Notes: generated from the letters alone by a model not told the origin. Positions 35,735-46,929 are shown, numbered from the stretch's first letter. The stretch is DNA of 64,000 nt from Fragum whitleyi (GCA_948146395.1 OX411555.1:58900187-58964186); one strand, 5' to 3'. A program made the numbers and translations.

Positions 35735-36502
35735 ATATAATTGCAATCCAATAAAACAAAGAAATCGGATTGGTTTAAATCGCATCACGTGGGGAAATCC
35801 ATTGCACTTTATTTCTGTATAAAGTGCAATAGGTCTTTCGGGAAACCCCCGAAATTCGATTTGCGAGCCCTGTGTTGTAGGAACTCGAATTAACCTAGTT
35901 CCCGATCATCAACGCAACATTGCTATTCAATCTATTATAAATTAATATATTTTCGAAAGAATTTACGATCACAAGCATGCAGTTTTGATTCTGAGCCGAC
36001 CTAAACTTAAAAAACAGCGAGTCGACGAAGACCGTCAAGCAACCTTCTCTGGCCTCTCAACTAAGACCGATTACGCCGTTTGCGTTTTAAAATACAGACT
36101 TACTTGGCTGAAACAAGCTTTTTTTGTCATAAGTACCTCTACGAATTTTAATGTTGTCTTTTATTTGTGTACATTTGTTTTACTATGTGGCATTTCACTT
36201 CGATAGCGAGATAAACAATACAGTACACGATCTAAAAATAGATTGTGTAATTTATACGCACAAAAAGTAGACTTGAAGCTTTTATGTTTGGCCGAGTATT
36301 TTAATAGTTCCTTTCTTCTTGAGGATTGCAATTATAAGGGACGAGTGTCTTTTTCACTGCGTTTATTGGGGTATAAAGTGCAATTGCATTAGCACATGGC
36401 TTAAACATAACGCCCTACGGGCGTTATTTGCCATGTGCTAAGGCAATTGCACTTTATACCCCAATAAACGCAGTGAAAAAGACACTCATCCCTATAATAA
36501 AT
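35735..36502 (+). repeat. Foldback-bearing repeat, plus copy of an inverted pair
   Basis: ATAATTGCAATCC, TTGGTTTAAATCGCATCACG, an inner hairpin ATTGCACTTTAT-TTCTGT-ATAAAGTGCAAT, TGTTGTAGGAACTCG, and GGATTGCAATTAT lead into the large foldback at 36338. The same sequence lies in reverse at 48975-49690. A shortened copy is at 2080-2425. The element's true ends are not resolved. Confidence 0.75.
36338..36502. repeat. Near-perfect 165-bp foldback (GAGTGTCTTTTTCACTGCG)
   Basis: AGGGACGAGTGTCTTTTTCA...TTTATTGGGGTATAAAGTGC...CATGGCTTAAACATAACGCC and its inverted copy flank a centre at CCCTACGGGCG. Arms are about 75 bp, with one or two mismatches and a small asymmetry (TTAAACA against TT). Extruded, it would make a long cruciform. 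Confidence 0.85.
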
Positions 36503-38220
36503 GAAATGCAACAACATTTTGATTCGGTTTGACCAACACGTATTTGGTTTTATGCCCGTCTAAACGAACTCGACCAAGAACCATATGTATGCATACTTTT
36601 TCCCCATGAGACTGGTCCTATTTCATGATATTCACATCATAAATTATCAAAACTCCCGTTCGTTTCTGATTAGTTTCATTTATGCTGGTTTTATCTTCTA
36701 TGTGACTATCCTTGATTTCAAAGATTTTGTCAAAGGCATTTTAATTTTGTATTTTATTTGCATCAGATGTTTTTCATGTTAGAAAATCGGAGTAGAATCA
36801 AAAGAAAAATGAACACATAAGGTGCATGTATGGATACATTAGTTATCCTTATTTGCATTTTGTTGATCGAGACATGGTTATGGCGCAAAGTCGATGCATT
36901 ACATTTCTTTTTTACATCATAGATGTGAAAGTCATAGTAGGATGAAGGGTATTAAAAAAATTCTCTTTCCATGAGATTATATGACATAATATCTATAAAA
37001 TTCAAGTGCCCTGCATTTCGTTTGTTGTCTTTATTTTTTTGTAATTTTTGCGGAAAGGAAGATTAAAAAATAAAAAGTTCGCAGGCTATGACGCTGAAAT
37101 CCAATATTTTTTTTCAGTTGATAAACGCCATTTACTACGACAATATGAATGATATATACCAAACAACAAAAGAAACGTTCCATTTTGAAAACCTATTGAA
37201 AATTTGAAAAATGTGAGGCATTTGATATTTGTTGTGACAATTTAAATATGACTGGTCACAAAGGTAGAAAAAACATTAACATTTAGGTAATCCGCGCAGT
37301 TTGACTAGGGTCGACACTTTACGCATTTTCCAGATGGTCCCTTTTCGTGTAACGGGTCTCATATATATAATATAGGCCCTTATATAAGTTTTGCACTAAC
37401 CCCTCGAAATGGATTATTAAGGAACGGTTCACATGAAGTTACCTTCAAATTACTAGAAAATATATATTGAATAAGTCTACACAGTAGCAAAAGCTACTGA
37501 AAATCATACCATAGCACACGTGCATCTATCCAGACACAAATCGCCGACCACTGATTAGATATGAAAAAAAAGTTTGTCCATACAACTCCTGGCTTTTATC
37601 TTTGCTCTTCTACATGGGTGACTCAGTGCCAATTAACTCATACTAAAAGGAGTGTTCACATCATTGGACGTTTAATGATAACCATATTCATCATAAAAAT
37701 GTGTATTAATAAGAAAATGTCGTAGTCCAAAGTTTCTTTTGTGGTTCAGTATATAAGGCAATATATCATAAGTGTAAATTGAATGTGGGTTGGCAACATT
37801 AATGTTGCCACGAAGAGTTGAGTGAAATTTTTCAGCCGCCTTACAAAGAAAACGAGTGTCGTCCGTAAAAATGAATAAGATATGTCAATTCATCTTGTTA
37901 TTTTAGCGTCGTTGAGCCAACAAGCTACCTATCTCGCGTGATTTTCTGACCTTCTCTAAAATCCGAAAAAAACTTGATATTACGTTAACCTTGATCTCCA
38001 AGAAAGTCATTGTTCGTCCTAGGTGATTAGTGTCGGGTTGAATAATCATTGAATACATAAGGGATTTGGACGTAGAAAATGTATACTTCTCTCTAAGTGA
38101 AACCATTTGGACAAATGCGGTCAAGAACGACTCTATATTCGTCCAAATCGAATTAAAACAAAATAGTGTAGACAATATTTTCAAATCAGAAAAGCCCGAC
38201 TATTCGTAGAATAGGGGACT
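36503..38220. other. No gene seen; fragment of the TGACCCGTCACG element at 37285-37365
   Basis: The only recognised piece is CCGCGCAGTTTGACTAGGGT...CCAGATGGTCCCTTTTCGTG, the right end of the family at 42334 and 43074. An open stretch after an acceptor-like TTTTTTTTCAG at 37117 was considered and rejected. Confidence 0.45.
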
Positions 38221-38224
38221 ATTC

Positions 38225-38900
38225 CGGTCACCGGGCGTTGGCGTTGGCTTCAGCTCCGGAGTCGGCGTAATGCTTTCGAATTTACGTGCAACTGTATCAA
38301 ATCTCTGTTTCTACTAAAGCTTTTGCTTTGAAACTTTGAAACTTTGCACATACTTCTGTGACCATAATATCAGCATCAAAACAAAGATTCATAACTCTGA
38401 TATCTTATTTAGTGGAAGTTTAATCCTTTTTGGACTTAGAATCCTGGTTAAGTTTTAACGTGCAATTGATGTAAATCTGTAATTTCTTTGTTACTACTAA
38501 AGCCATTGTTTTGAAACTTTGCACATGCTTCCGTAAACATAATATCAGCCCCAAAATAAAGATTCTTTACTCTGATTTTGAATAAAGTGGAATTTTAAAC
38601 AATTTTGGACTTAGAAATTGTTGGTTACTCTGATATCATATTTGGTGGAATTTCAACCTTTTCGGACTTAGAAATTCTTTGTTAAAGTTTTTCACGTGCA
38701 GGTGTTGTATATCAGTTTTAACTGTGCTTCTTATAAAGCGATTGCTTGGAAATTTTACACAATCATGCTTCTGTGACCAAAGAAAAAATCAGCTCTTAAG
38801 CTTTTGCTTGGAAACTTGGCACATGCTTCTATGACCATCATATCATCCTCTAGACAAAGATACATTACTCGTACTCTCATTTAATTGAATTGTCGATATC
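38225..38900. repeat. Degenerate tandem repeat, unit about 170-240 bp
   Basis: ACGTGCAACTG (38283), ACGTGCAATTG (38458) and ACGTGCAGGTG (38694) start successive units. Each contains GAAACTTTGCACATGCTTC-like, CATAATATCAGC, TTACTCTGAT and TTTGGACTTAGAA motifs. It is introduced by GGCGTTGGCGTTGGC and TCGGCGTAATG. There is no open frame across units. Confidence 0.65.
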
Positions 38901-40590
38901 GAAATAACGATACTGATTTGCTGTTACTACCCAGCACTAGAAAAAACCAAGCTTTGCTGTCCTCCGACAACTGTTGATTAACGAACACAGTTCCAGAACC
39001 ACAAACCATTTTCGATATTTCTATCTGGGTTTTGAAATAAACTCAATCTTATTAAATGTTAACAGGAAAAAGTGTATTTAAGGAACCATCTTGTGTTCTT
39101 AAACTTAATGAGTGTCAAACCACTTCTCAAGATGTCATAGACCTCGACACAACTTCGTTATTATAATTCACCAGGGGGTGATTAGCGACCTTTTTCTACT
39201 GTAAAATTGAGAATTTATCTGATATCGGAGTAGATAAGTGGAAAGAACATCTAATTTTTAAATTTTCAATTTTAACTAATTCTTGTTACCATCACCGTAC
39301 TTATTGCATTATAACAGCCGAGTATCTGATTCCAACCCGTCCCCTCTTGTGATGATTGTGCATCAAAGGGTATTCTTTTTACAAAATGGGATTATACCCA
39401 CTGTTCACCGCACCGGCGATTACGCACTTTTGTTTCTAACGATCTTCTCTGTCCCACAGACCCAGATTTCCAAAATAATCCAGTACTTCGGCAGATAGCA
39501 TTTTCCCGATTTACTACGGGTTTGAACATTTTGCCAAAACCATCCTTGGATATGGCTTTTTGTAAACACTATTGGGTTTCCGATTGACTATGAAAATACT
39601 ATATTGCGACCCGATTTACCTCGATTTATTACGTTTTCATTCCGAATTAGCCCGGGTTTAGGAACCATATAACTACGAAATAGTACGACGTTTGCCTCAA
39701 ATTTTAACAGAATGTTTCTTATTATCTTTCCTTGTGCAAATCGTAGCCGTTAATACTTTTTTAAGAAATTCAGAACTCAACATTCATCAATCTGCTAGGC
39801 ATGAATTACCAGTGGAGCGATGCTGGCCCTCTTGGGCCTCTTGCTTTCTAAGCTAAGATTGTTTTTTATGAAGTACGTGTATTGATTTTTAAAAATAAAA
39901 AAACTTGTGGTGGCAAACCATCACCAATCTATAAATAACATCAAGGGGATTCACGGAAATCTGACCCTCTCCATGGGACTGTACTTAGATTTTCCTTAAA
40001 TATTAGCCTGTGACGGCCAGCCGTCATATGGAAAAAAGAATTGTGGTGAGTATTTGTCACATTAAATGGTGACGGTTATCGCTCAGATCTCCGACTTATT
40101 CAGTGGCCAAAATAATATCTATATAAATGACAATTGTATTGACTTTGACATTGAATCTATGTTCTATTTCGCCTGTCGATTGGTTATATTTTTTATGTAT
40201 ATATGGACAATATTGATTTTCTTTTTTATTATCAATCAAAATTTGGTCAATATTATCTATTATTGCATAAAGTGCGTTTTCGGGTCGTTATTGGCATACA
40301 TTAACGGAATAATCAGTAAATTCACGCGCCTTAGACGCCCGGCTTTTTTTACTTAAATATAATTGATCTGGGGTCGAAACAGCTTACCAATTTCAATATT
40401 ACTTATCTTTTTTCGTTAAAGTTTGCTGGCTTCAAAAAATAAAAACCAATGCATTTTGTTAATAATACATCAAAGGTTCGATTTTTGGACGAGTATACAT
40501 TTTGATAATTTAAATGCGTCAAACATATTCATGGTTAATGCTAATCTAGAGCGTAACTAAAGACGTTGGCTTAATTCCCGCGTTAAATTT
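38901..40590. other. No firm feature apart from the weak exon candidate at 39460
   Basis: Moderately AT-rich sequence without recognised repeats. A hydrophobic 96-codon frame at 40066-40356 (two or three strongly hydrophobic stretches) has AT-driven composition and no splice or start context, so it is not called. Confidence 0.4.
39460..39561 (+). CDS. Weak candidate exon, phase-compatible with the 35.1 kb exon
   Basis: A near-ideal 3' splice site precedes this stretch: branch-point-like TTCTAAC (A at 39439), then CTTCTCTGTCCCACAG with AG at 39458-39459, 20 nt further on. The frame after the AG is open for 43 codons to a TGA, and a GTAAAC donor at 39562 would give a 102-bp exon, phase 1 at both ends. 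That phase fits the exon at 35081-35200. The peptide (PDFQNNPVLRQIAFSRFTTG...) is not recognised. There is no similarity evidence, and AT-rich DNA produces such sites by chance. Confidence 0.2.
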
Positions 40591-40592
40591 GG

Positions 40593-40630
40593 TGACGTCA
40601 TGAAATAACTAAGCAATGGCGGTATAAATA
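40593..40630 (+). promoter_or_regulatory. Promoter-like pair: TGACGTCA and TATAAATA
   Basis: A palindromic CRE-type TGACGTCA (40593-40600) lies 22 bp before TATAAATA (40623-40630), with CAATGGCGG between. No convincing gene follows on the plus strand. Since TGACGTCA also occurs in repeats of this window, this may be chance. Confidence 0.2.
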
Positions 40631-40929
40631 AAAGTGACGGTGTAATGCGTGAGGCTGTTTTGTCGGCGTTTTTTTGTAGGTTTGTGGCTCTCTTGAAGCA
40701 TTTATATGGATTATTTCCCAATCACCGCTCAATAAATACCCTTGTCTTTCTATTTATACAATAATAGCATCGATTCACGTTTATTTCGGGCGTAAAAATT
40801 GTTAATTAACCCTATATAGTGAATAAAAATCTTTTACACGAATAAAGATTAATCGGGAATTCAGATAATTAATTCGTCGGGTTACACGAAAAAGAATATA
40901 TAGTCTATATGCATGAATAAGAGGTTATT

Positions 40930-41077
40930 TAACATAATCGTGTACAATACTGAATTCTATTGGATGAGTACCCCGCAGAACCAGTCTATATTTGACGAGG
41001 GGATAGCCGAGTCAAAATATAGACTGGTTCTGCAGGGTACGAATCCAATGAATTCAGTATTGTACTCGATCATGTTA
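40930..41077. repeat. 148-bp foldback, single copy
   Basis: TAACATAATCGTGTACAATA...GCAGAACCAGTCTATATTTGAC is inverted as GTCAAAATATAGACTGGTTC...AGTATTGTACTCGATCATGTTA around GAGGGGATAGCCGA. Arms are about 66 bp with several mismatches. No relative is seen elsewhere in the window. The two overlapping open frames on opposite strands are mirror products of the palindrome. Confidence 0.8.
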
Positions 41078-41487
41078 AATGACATCTTTATTTCACACCA
41101 TACACTGAAAGTTTCACAATTAACGATTCGCGACATTTGAGAGAGACAAAGGGAATAGATCCAAAATGATCCGGATAAGGGCGTCAAATGCAAGTCGCTA
41201 TGAACATGTTGGAATTGAAACAAACATTTGTTCTAAAAATAGAATTCCACGTGAAATGTGCATTTCATGGGACAAGTCGATAAGTGCTTACTGATCATAA
41301 TATGTAATTAACATAAAACAGGTTGACTACCCGTCGTCGCTTGAAATATACATTTTCATGTTAGCAAATGATAAACAATGTGACAAATAAGGAAATCAAG
41401 AATCTTCACCAGTTCAAACTTATTTAAATACCTCCGAACAGAGGGTTTGATACATTGAAAAGGCTGCGAAAAATGGTGATATCTTCA

Positions 41488-41565
41488 TTCGGGACTGCAG
41501 CCTCGCTTTCATCGTACAATATAGCTTGCCTCACTTTCATCGTACAATATAGGTTGTCTCGTTTT
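41488..41565. repeat. Two 26-29-bp direct repeats (TTTCATCGTACAATATA)
   Basis: CTCGCTTTCATCGTACAATA and CTCACTTTCATCGTACAATA follow one another, with a diverged third (CTCGTTCTGGTTGTACAATA) at about 41590. Confidence 0.5.
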
Positions 41566-41744
41566 GGAATAAAATCCGTATTGCACAGTAGCCTCGTTCT
41601 GGTTGTACAATATGGATCTAGATATTTCACTCTCACGTGATGCAAACTAAGCGATGTCATTGGTCTAAATTGTTTAGGTGTGAAATAATAACTGTTATTG
41701 CTCGGTTGGTAAGCAAAAATAAAATATCAACCATTTTTTAGATA

Positions 41745-42110
41745 CGGCGTTTCAAGCAGGATTATATAGTGAGTTAGCAAAAATTTCTCATATACCCTCC
41801 ATGGGCTCCTATAACTAACAGGAATAAGATATATCCTTGCCTTACACATGTGTGGGATCATATTCAAAATGACGTCATCACGACGTCATAGAACGCTCGT
41901 TATCTCTTAACTGTAGAACGCTCGCTATCTCTAAATTGTAGAACGCTCGTTATCTCTAAATTATAGTGAGTTTAAACGTTTCTCACATACCCTCCATAGG
42001 CTCCTATAACAAACAGGAATTAGATATACCTTTGCCTTACACATGTGTGAGATCACATTCCAAATGACGTCACCACGACATCACAGAACGCACGTTATCT
42101 CTAAATTTCT
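41745..42110 (+). repeat. Two-copy tandem block with TGACGTCA and 28-bp minirepeats
   Basis: The block (C/A)ATACCCTCCAT(G/A)GGCTCC...CTTACACATGTGTG...AAATGACGTCA occurs twice, about 190-200 bp apart. Between the copies lie three direct repeats of (G)TAGAACGCTCG(T/C)TATCTCTAAATT. It is the reverse partner of 1683-1850. Confidence 0.7.
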
Positions 42111-42164
42111 TTCATCTGAGCGTTCAATAATTGGTTTACACGAGGATAGAACGTGTAAATTTAA

Positions 42165-42322
42165 GAAAAAGAATTTGTTACTAGATTTAATTTTTCAAGA
42201 CAAGCTTATCTTAACCGAGTATATATAGAATATAAAAGTTATTCAGCTCGCCTAGGCTCGCTAAATAACAATTCTATTCTAGACTAGGTTAAGATCAGCT
42301 TGCTTCAAATAAAATAACAAGA
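42165..42322. mobile_element. Foldback element (CAAGCTTATCTTAACCGAG arms)
   Basis: TTGTTACTAGATTTAATTTT...GACAAGCTTATCTTAACCG is inverted as CTAGGTTAAGATCAGCTTGC...AAATAACAAGAC. It is related to 1532-1682, and both lie beside the TGACGTCA block. Confidence 0.65.
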
Positions 42323-42333
42323 CGGATATATAT

Positions 42334-42595
42334 GTGACCCGTCACGCGAATAGGGACCATCTGGGAACTCTGTTAAATGAATGTTTGAAAAAAAGAGATC
42401 GGGTCCATCATAGATCAACCCGAGGTCGGATTTTGAAATTTCTTTCACGGAAAGGTAAATTAATCATTGTAGATTCAGAACAAAGCAAAGTGAGGAAAGT
42501 TTCGACCCTAGTCAGTCTGCGCGATCCGCGCATTCTGACTAGGGTTGACACTTTATGCACTACCATGATGGTGCCTTTTGGCGTTACGGGTCACA
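42334..42595 (+). mobile_element. Inverted-repeat element, TGACCCGTCACGC ends, copy 1
   Basis: The left end GTGACCCGTCACGCGAATAG and the right end GGCGTTACGGGTCAC are inverted repeats. Inside is a second inverted pair, TTTCGACCCTAGTCAGTCTG and GACTAGGGTTGACACTTTAT, around CGCGATCCGCG. Relatives are at 43074-43331, 43020-43062 (end only), 37285-37365 and 54835-55032. There is no coding capacity. Confidence 0.75.
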
Positions 42596-43073
42596 TGTAA
42601 AACATTTAGAACATCTTTTTGCAATGGAGGTTTGGCATGGCTTAAATTACCAACGTGTTCATAAGATAGTAGTATGCTAGGAGGTAAAAGGACGAGACTT
42701 CGAAAACGTGAAGTAAACAAAATTTACTAAGTTCGCGCTCCGAATGGCCAGGGGCATGTTTTGCATTTATAAGTCTTCGTGAGCATTTAGGACGTGAGGC
42801 GATTGATTGGGACATCTTGGAATGGCAATATCTGTTCAACCTATTTTGATTTCGAGGTATGCACAATATGACAAGGATTAAATCTTTTTGGTGAAACACA
42901 TTTTTTAAATCAATATTTTTTTTGTTGTTGTTGTTTTGTTTTGTTTTGTTTTCCTGTATATTTTTTTAATCCGATCCTTCTATACGTTTCTCTTGTAGAT
43001 TCAATCTCCTTTCAAATAGTTTTACATAGTTCGCAGATGGCCCTTTTTGCGCGATGGGTCACACTTATATATA

Positions 43074-43331
43074 TGACCCGTCACGCAAAAAGGGCCATCT
43101 GGGTAGTGCGTAAAGTGTCGACCCTAGTCAGACTGCGCGGTTTGCGCAGACTGACTAGGGTCGAAACTTTTCGCAATGGGCTTATTATCTGAATCTAGAA
43201 AGTTCAATCTACATTCCAGGGACAGAATCTTTGAAATGCGACCGATGATTGACCAATGCTGGACCCAATCTCTGTTCAAATAGTCATTTTACTTAGTTAG
43301 CAGATAGTCCCTTTTTGCGTGACGGGTCACA
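43074..43331 (+). mobile_element. Inverted-repeat element, TGACCCGTCACGC ends, copy 2
   Basis: TGACCCGTCACGCAAAAAGG...GGCCATCTGG and CCCTTTTTGCGTGACGGGTCA are the ends. The inner pair GTCGACCCTAGTCAGACTGC and GCAGACTGACTAGGGTCGA flanks CGGTTTGCG. TATATA lies on the left and ATATAT on the right. A further right end (GGCCCTTTTTGCGCGATGGG) lies directly upstream at 43036-43062, so two elements abut or are nested. Confidence 0.8.
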
Positions 43332-43974
43332 TATATTTTGGAGAAAACGACGTTGTGTTTATTTCGTGTCAGGGCGTTAAAATTAGATGTAAGTAGAAAG
43401 GCGAATGTACGACGGTCTATATTTGGATCAATACTCGTTCGTAAGCTGTCTTTGAAGGTGTTAACATCGACGATTATGTTGGTCCGCCGAGAATTAACGT
43501 CTGCGGTAAATAATCACTCGCTGTTAACTGGTTCGTCGTTTTTTTCTTGTAAAGGGAAGTCACTCTGAAAGCTTTGCGACAGATTAGTTGTTTGAGTTAC
43601 TGAACATGTATTTCCTCGCCGGCTTATTATTTACCAACGTACATATTACTATATTTTATGTACAATTTAATCTATGTATAGGTTCTCTATATGAGTTATT
43701 TGAAACTAGAATCTTTGATAAAAATACGGAAATATATGTATACGGTCTCAATATAAATTATATGAAAATAAAATGTTTCGATATAAATGTGGAAATATTT
43801 CAATGTCCTTATTGAACATCCTCAATATCGTAGCAGTTTGGTCTCCGCCAATCAAAATATGATAAAATAACCATGTACAATTACCATACAACAATAAAAC
43901 GCCTAATATGACTACTCACAATATCTTTGCTGTTGGAGAAGGTTTTCTGAGTGAACTTCAGGATGACAAAAAAG
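43332..43974. other. No feature recognised
   Basis: A stretch without visible repeats or convincing exons. Open frames of 75-76 codons over it are not supported by splice sites or composition. Confidence 0.4.
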
Positions 43975-44065
43975 AACAACCTGTTTACTCGTTTTCAAAT
44001 TAAACCCCGCTTTGCACATACACTTTTTGTGCAAAGCGGGGTTTTAAAACAGTTTACACCATTTT
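43975..44065. mobile_element. Short palindromic element (AACCCCGCTTTGCAC)
   Basis: CAACCTGTTTACTCG, AAACCCCGCTTTGCACATAC and TTGTGCAAAGCGGGGTTTTA, AACAGTTTACACC form inverted arms. It is related to 14006-14137. The interval 44066-44360 after it is featureless. Confidence 0.6.
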
Positions 44066-44493
44066 GTTTTGTTCATGGCCGTGCCACTGCTCATTGGGCT
44101 ATGTCCATGCGATGTTCGGGCAGAAGAAACTTATCAAATATTAATTATTATTCTTGTCAGTTACTTGTTACTTTCTAAAGTATAAATAAGCATACAAGAG
44201 CAAGGATAGGAGGGAAAACATATTACAAAACCGACCAAATGAGAATATGCATAATGCCAATATCATTCTGAGATGTTGCATTTATGTTTACGTGATCTAC
44301 AATCATGCCTTTTGCCGCTTATTTAGACTTTGAATAAACGTCTTTGTTACTGTCTGAAGATGTATTTGAACTAACGATTCTGGACATTGAAGTAGAGACG
44401 TCATTGGAGCGAAATAGCGTAAATCGCAGTAAAGTCGCCATACAAGGGCTATATAGTTTACACTGCATTCTTACTGCAATGTTACTGCGTTAC

Positions 44494-44830
44494 GCTTCCG
44501 TGGCGTTGTTTGCGATCTCATGGCGCTGCAACAGCGATCTCACGACGCTCTTACTTCGTCACGTCGCGATCTAACGTTGATTTTCGCATACATGCTCAAA
44601 GTGTGCGTTGTTGGCAATCCCATTGCGCTGCAACAGCGATCTCACGACGCTCTTACTACGATCTTGTCACGTTGCGATCTCACGTCGATTTTCACGCGCA
44701 TGTTCAAAGTGTGCGTTTTTGGCGATCCCATGGCGCTGCGACCACGATCTCACGACGTGCTTACTGCGATCTTGTCACGTCGCGATCTCATGTCAATTTT
44801 TGCGTGCATGATCAACGTGCGCGCCGTGGC
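44494..44830 (+). repeat. GC-rich tandem repeat, about 105-bp period, three units
   Basis: Units read GCGATC(T/C)CATGGCGCTGC...CGATCTCACGACGCTCTTAC...CACGTCGCGATCTCA...ATGCTCAAAGTGTGCGTT. It is strikingly GC- and CpG-rich for this window and has GCGATCTCACGACG subrepeats. The 145- and 160-codon frames here exist because the repeat lacks stop codons in two frames; it is not a gene. Confidence 0.8.
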
Positions 44831-45027
44831 ATCGCGCTCTGTGTCCACAATCGACGTTCAAGGCGATTGCACGACGTTCCCACTGCGATCTCACTGTGCT
44901 CCTGCTACGACGTCACGCGTCTTCTTACTGCGCTCTGGAAATTTCAGACTGCCGTAAGAGCGCCGTGGATTCGTCGCCCTAATGTGACATAAGGCCTTTC
45001 AGGTAAATCGGCGTTCATACAGAAACA

Positions 45028-45235
45028 GGGGCCCGTTTCACTTAATATCTTACGAAAAAATCAATCGTAAGCCAAAATCACAAATCCTACCTCGTGTTTT
45101 AATTCATCGTTAGATTCTGCCTTGCAACATCTTCTTAAAATCGTCTTTAGAAGACGATTCCAATGAGCTAGAAGAAACTTTGATTTTTGACTTACGCAAA
45201 AAATGATCGTTAGATGTTAAGTAAAAGATACCCCA
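45028..45235. mobile_element. Inverted-repeat element with GGGCCCGTTTCACT ends, copy 1
   Basis: GGGCCCGTTTCACTTAATAT...CTTACGA and its inverted right end TCGTTAGATGTTAAGTAAAA...CCCC enclose inner inverted pairs TCGTAAG(C/T)CAAAATCA/TGATTTTTGACTTACG and AATCGTCTTTAGAAGACGATT. Copies lie at 50919-51136 and 59775-60018. GGGCCCGTTT ends suggest a PIF/Harbinger-type miniature element, but this is not proven. Confidence 0.75.
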
Positions 45236-45424
45236 GACCTCTGACCTGTAAGACTGATATAATCCAATTTTACGGATCATCACGTGATTAAGTAATGTAC
45301 ATCACGTGGTTTGGTCATTAAAGAGCACTAATTGATACACCTTTACAGATGTTGTTCTGACAAATCATTATCTGCTGCCAATTAAGTTCTTCGTTCTATG
45401 GTGTACTGTTAGGATATATTAGAT

Positions 45425-45545
45425 CTGCTATGAGCTATAGGATCTGTTATGAGCTTTAGGATCAATAATGAGCTTTCATTTGAGCTCATCTTAACTGAGT
45501 CTAGAATTGAGTTTTATTAGGCGAGCCCTGGCGGCCTCAACAATC
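45425..45545. repeat. Half foldback (GATCTGCTATGAGCT...CTGAGTCTAGAAT)
   Basis: TTTGAGCTCATCTTAACTGA and GCGAGCCCTGGCGGCC match the left half of 1532-1682. The right arm is missing. The paralogous fragment is at 51325-51425. Confidence 0.5.
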
Positions 45546-45649
45546 CTCACAGTTTCACTAAGGTAGACGCTTCACTGCGCTAGTCAGATAGTCTCTTTTC
45601 AACGGCGAGTACTTATGTTTAAAAAAGGTGCATGGTTTCATACACTGAA

Positions 45650-46028
45650 GAACATCGTGAAATTGACAAGTTGAATGATTTTGAAATGATCTTGGATGCA
45701 ATTGAATGAGTGTGTGGATTGAGTTTCGTTTGAAATTAAAGGGAGGTATTCCAATATCGCTAATTTTGTTCATGACAAAAATTAGCGATATTTATTACCT
45801 CCCTTTAATACGATATAAACACGTTTCTGTTTTCGTTGACAAATCAGCTACCTTTAGGTCCACACCAGCCAATAAAATCGTGGAATAATTAGATCAAGAT
45901 GAAACAAATAAGCTTTATTGATTACCTCCCTTGAAATTCACTCAAACAAAAGCCAGAAACACTCGTTCAAATTCAGAGTCCTTCCAAAATCATTCATCGC
46001 TTCAATTTCTCGATGCGACTAAAAGTAT
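45650..46028 (-). mobile_element. TA-family element, rearranged
   Basis: GAACATCGTGAAATTGACAA, TTTTGAAATGATCTTGG and a complete hairpin (AGGGAGGTATTCC...TTACCTCCC, with the loop reduced to GTTCATGAC) are present. After GTTTCTG the interior is lost and a right-end-like part in the opposite sense follows (TTGATTACCTCCCTTG... AAAATCATTCATCGC). Confidence 0.65.
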
Positions 46029-46929
46029 CCTTAGATATGAATTTTGTTTGTGTAAATGGTAACGGTCAAAGGTCAATGTCAAATCTTAAAATTTTGCTCA
46101 ATTAGAGTCTTTTTGCTGCAAAAATTGTTTAAAAAATGGCTTATTTGTTCTTCTTAATGAGAAATCAACTTCCATACTGCTCAAAGGACAATGTTCTAGG
46201 TTATATGTTGAAATAAATCAAAACCTTATATTCATTGTTGCAATATATTTTAACACACTTATTCTCCAAATTGAGCTTGCTGTTCCTTTGAAACAAATTC
46301 TCAGAAATCCAATTTTAATTTAACCAACCAAGATGGAATGTTAAATTTATGCATTTGAAGGGCAATTATCTGACATTTGACGGGTGGAGGATTGCAAAAG
46401 ATTTACTCTAAAAAGCTATTTTCTAAGAGAGAAAATAAAAGTAAAACAACAGAAAGCAAAAATCAAAATTTCTGATAGCTATAGATTTCAAAGTCTAGTG
46501 TAATAATCATGCGGGTTCGACACCAGTCGTATGAAATTTAATGTTGTATCCATCATGATTCTTGCATTCTGATTGGACGAAAATTTACTTTATTTTTTCT
46601 CTCTATGAAATAAATTTTGAGTATGCATATATTTTAAAAGCTTCCGCACAATGTATTCCCCCAATACATATGTTTCATATTTGACGACACTTTACATTTT
46701 TGCTTCATGAAATTAAATTTTAAGAGATGAAGAGAGCATTTGTTGATTTCATGGAGGTATGAACTAAAAAACCTAATCCAACTCATGTATGAATCCGCTT
46801 CGCGTATCTATGCAGTGGGATAAGATTTTCAGCTACATACATTAATGAAATCAATAGATACATGTATTCTCTTCGTCCTCTTAATGAACAACCACTACTG
46901 TTTTACAAAAATATTATAAGTCATCTTGG

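Noticed and set aside
37118..37207. Possible exon after TTTTTTTTCAG
   Set aside because: 29 codons then a stop, very AT-rich, phase 0 and therefore not compatible with the 35.1-kb exon, and no donor.
40066..40356. Small membrane protein of 96 residues
   Set aside because: Hydrophobicity follows from T-rich codons; no splice, start context, repeat conservation or known family supports it.
41424..41660. Overlapping open frames on both strands near 41.5 kb
   Set aside because: They read short TTTCATCGTACAATATA direct repeats and have no further support.
44510..44992. 160-codon and 145-codon overlapping open frames as a gene
   Set aside because: Both read the 105-bp GC-rich tandem repeat, which lacks stops in two frames; the paralogous array at 50.4 kb encodes different frames.
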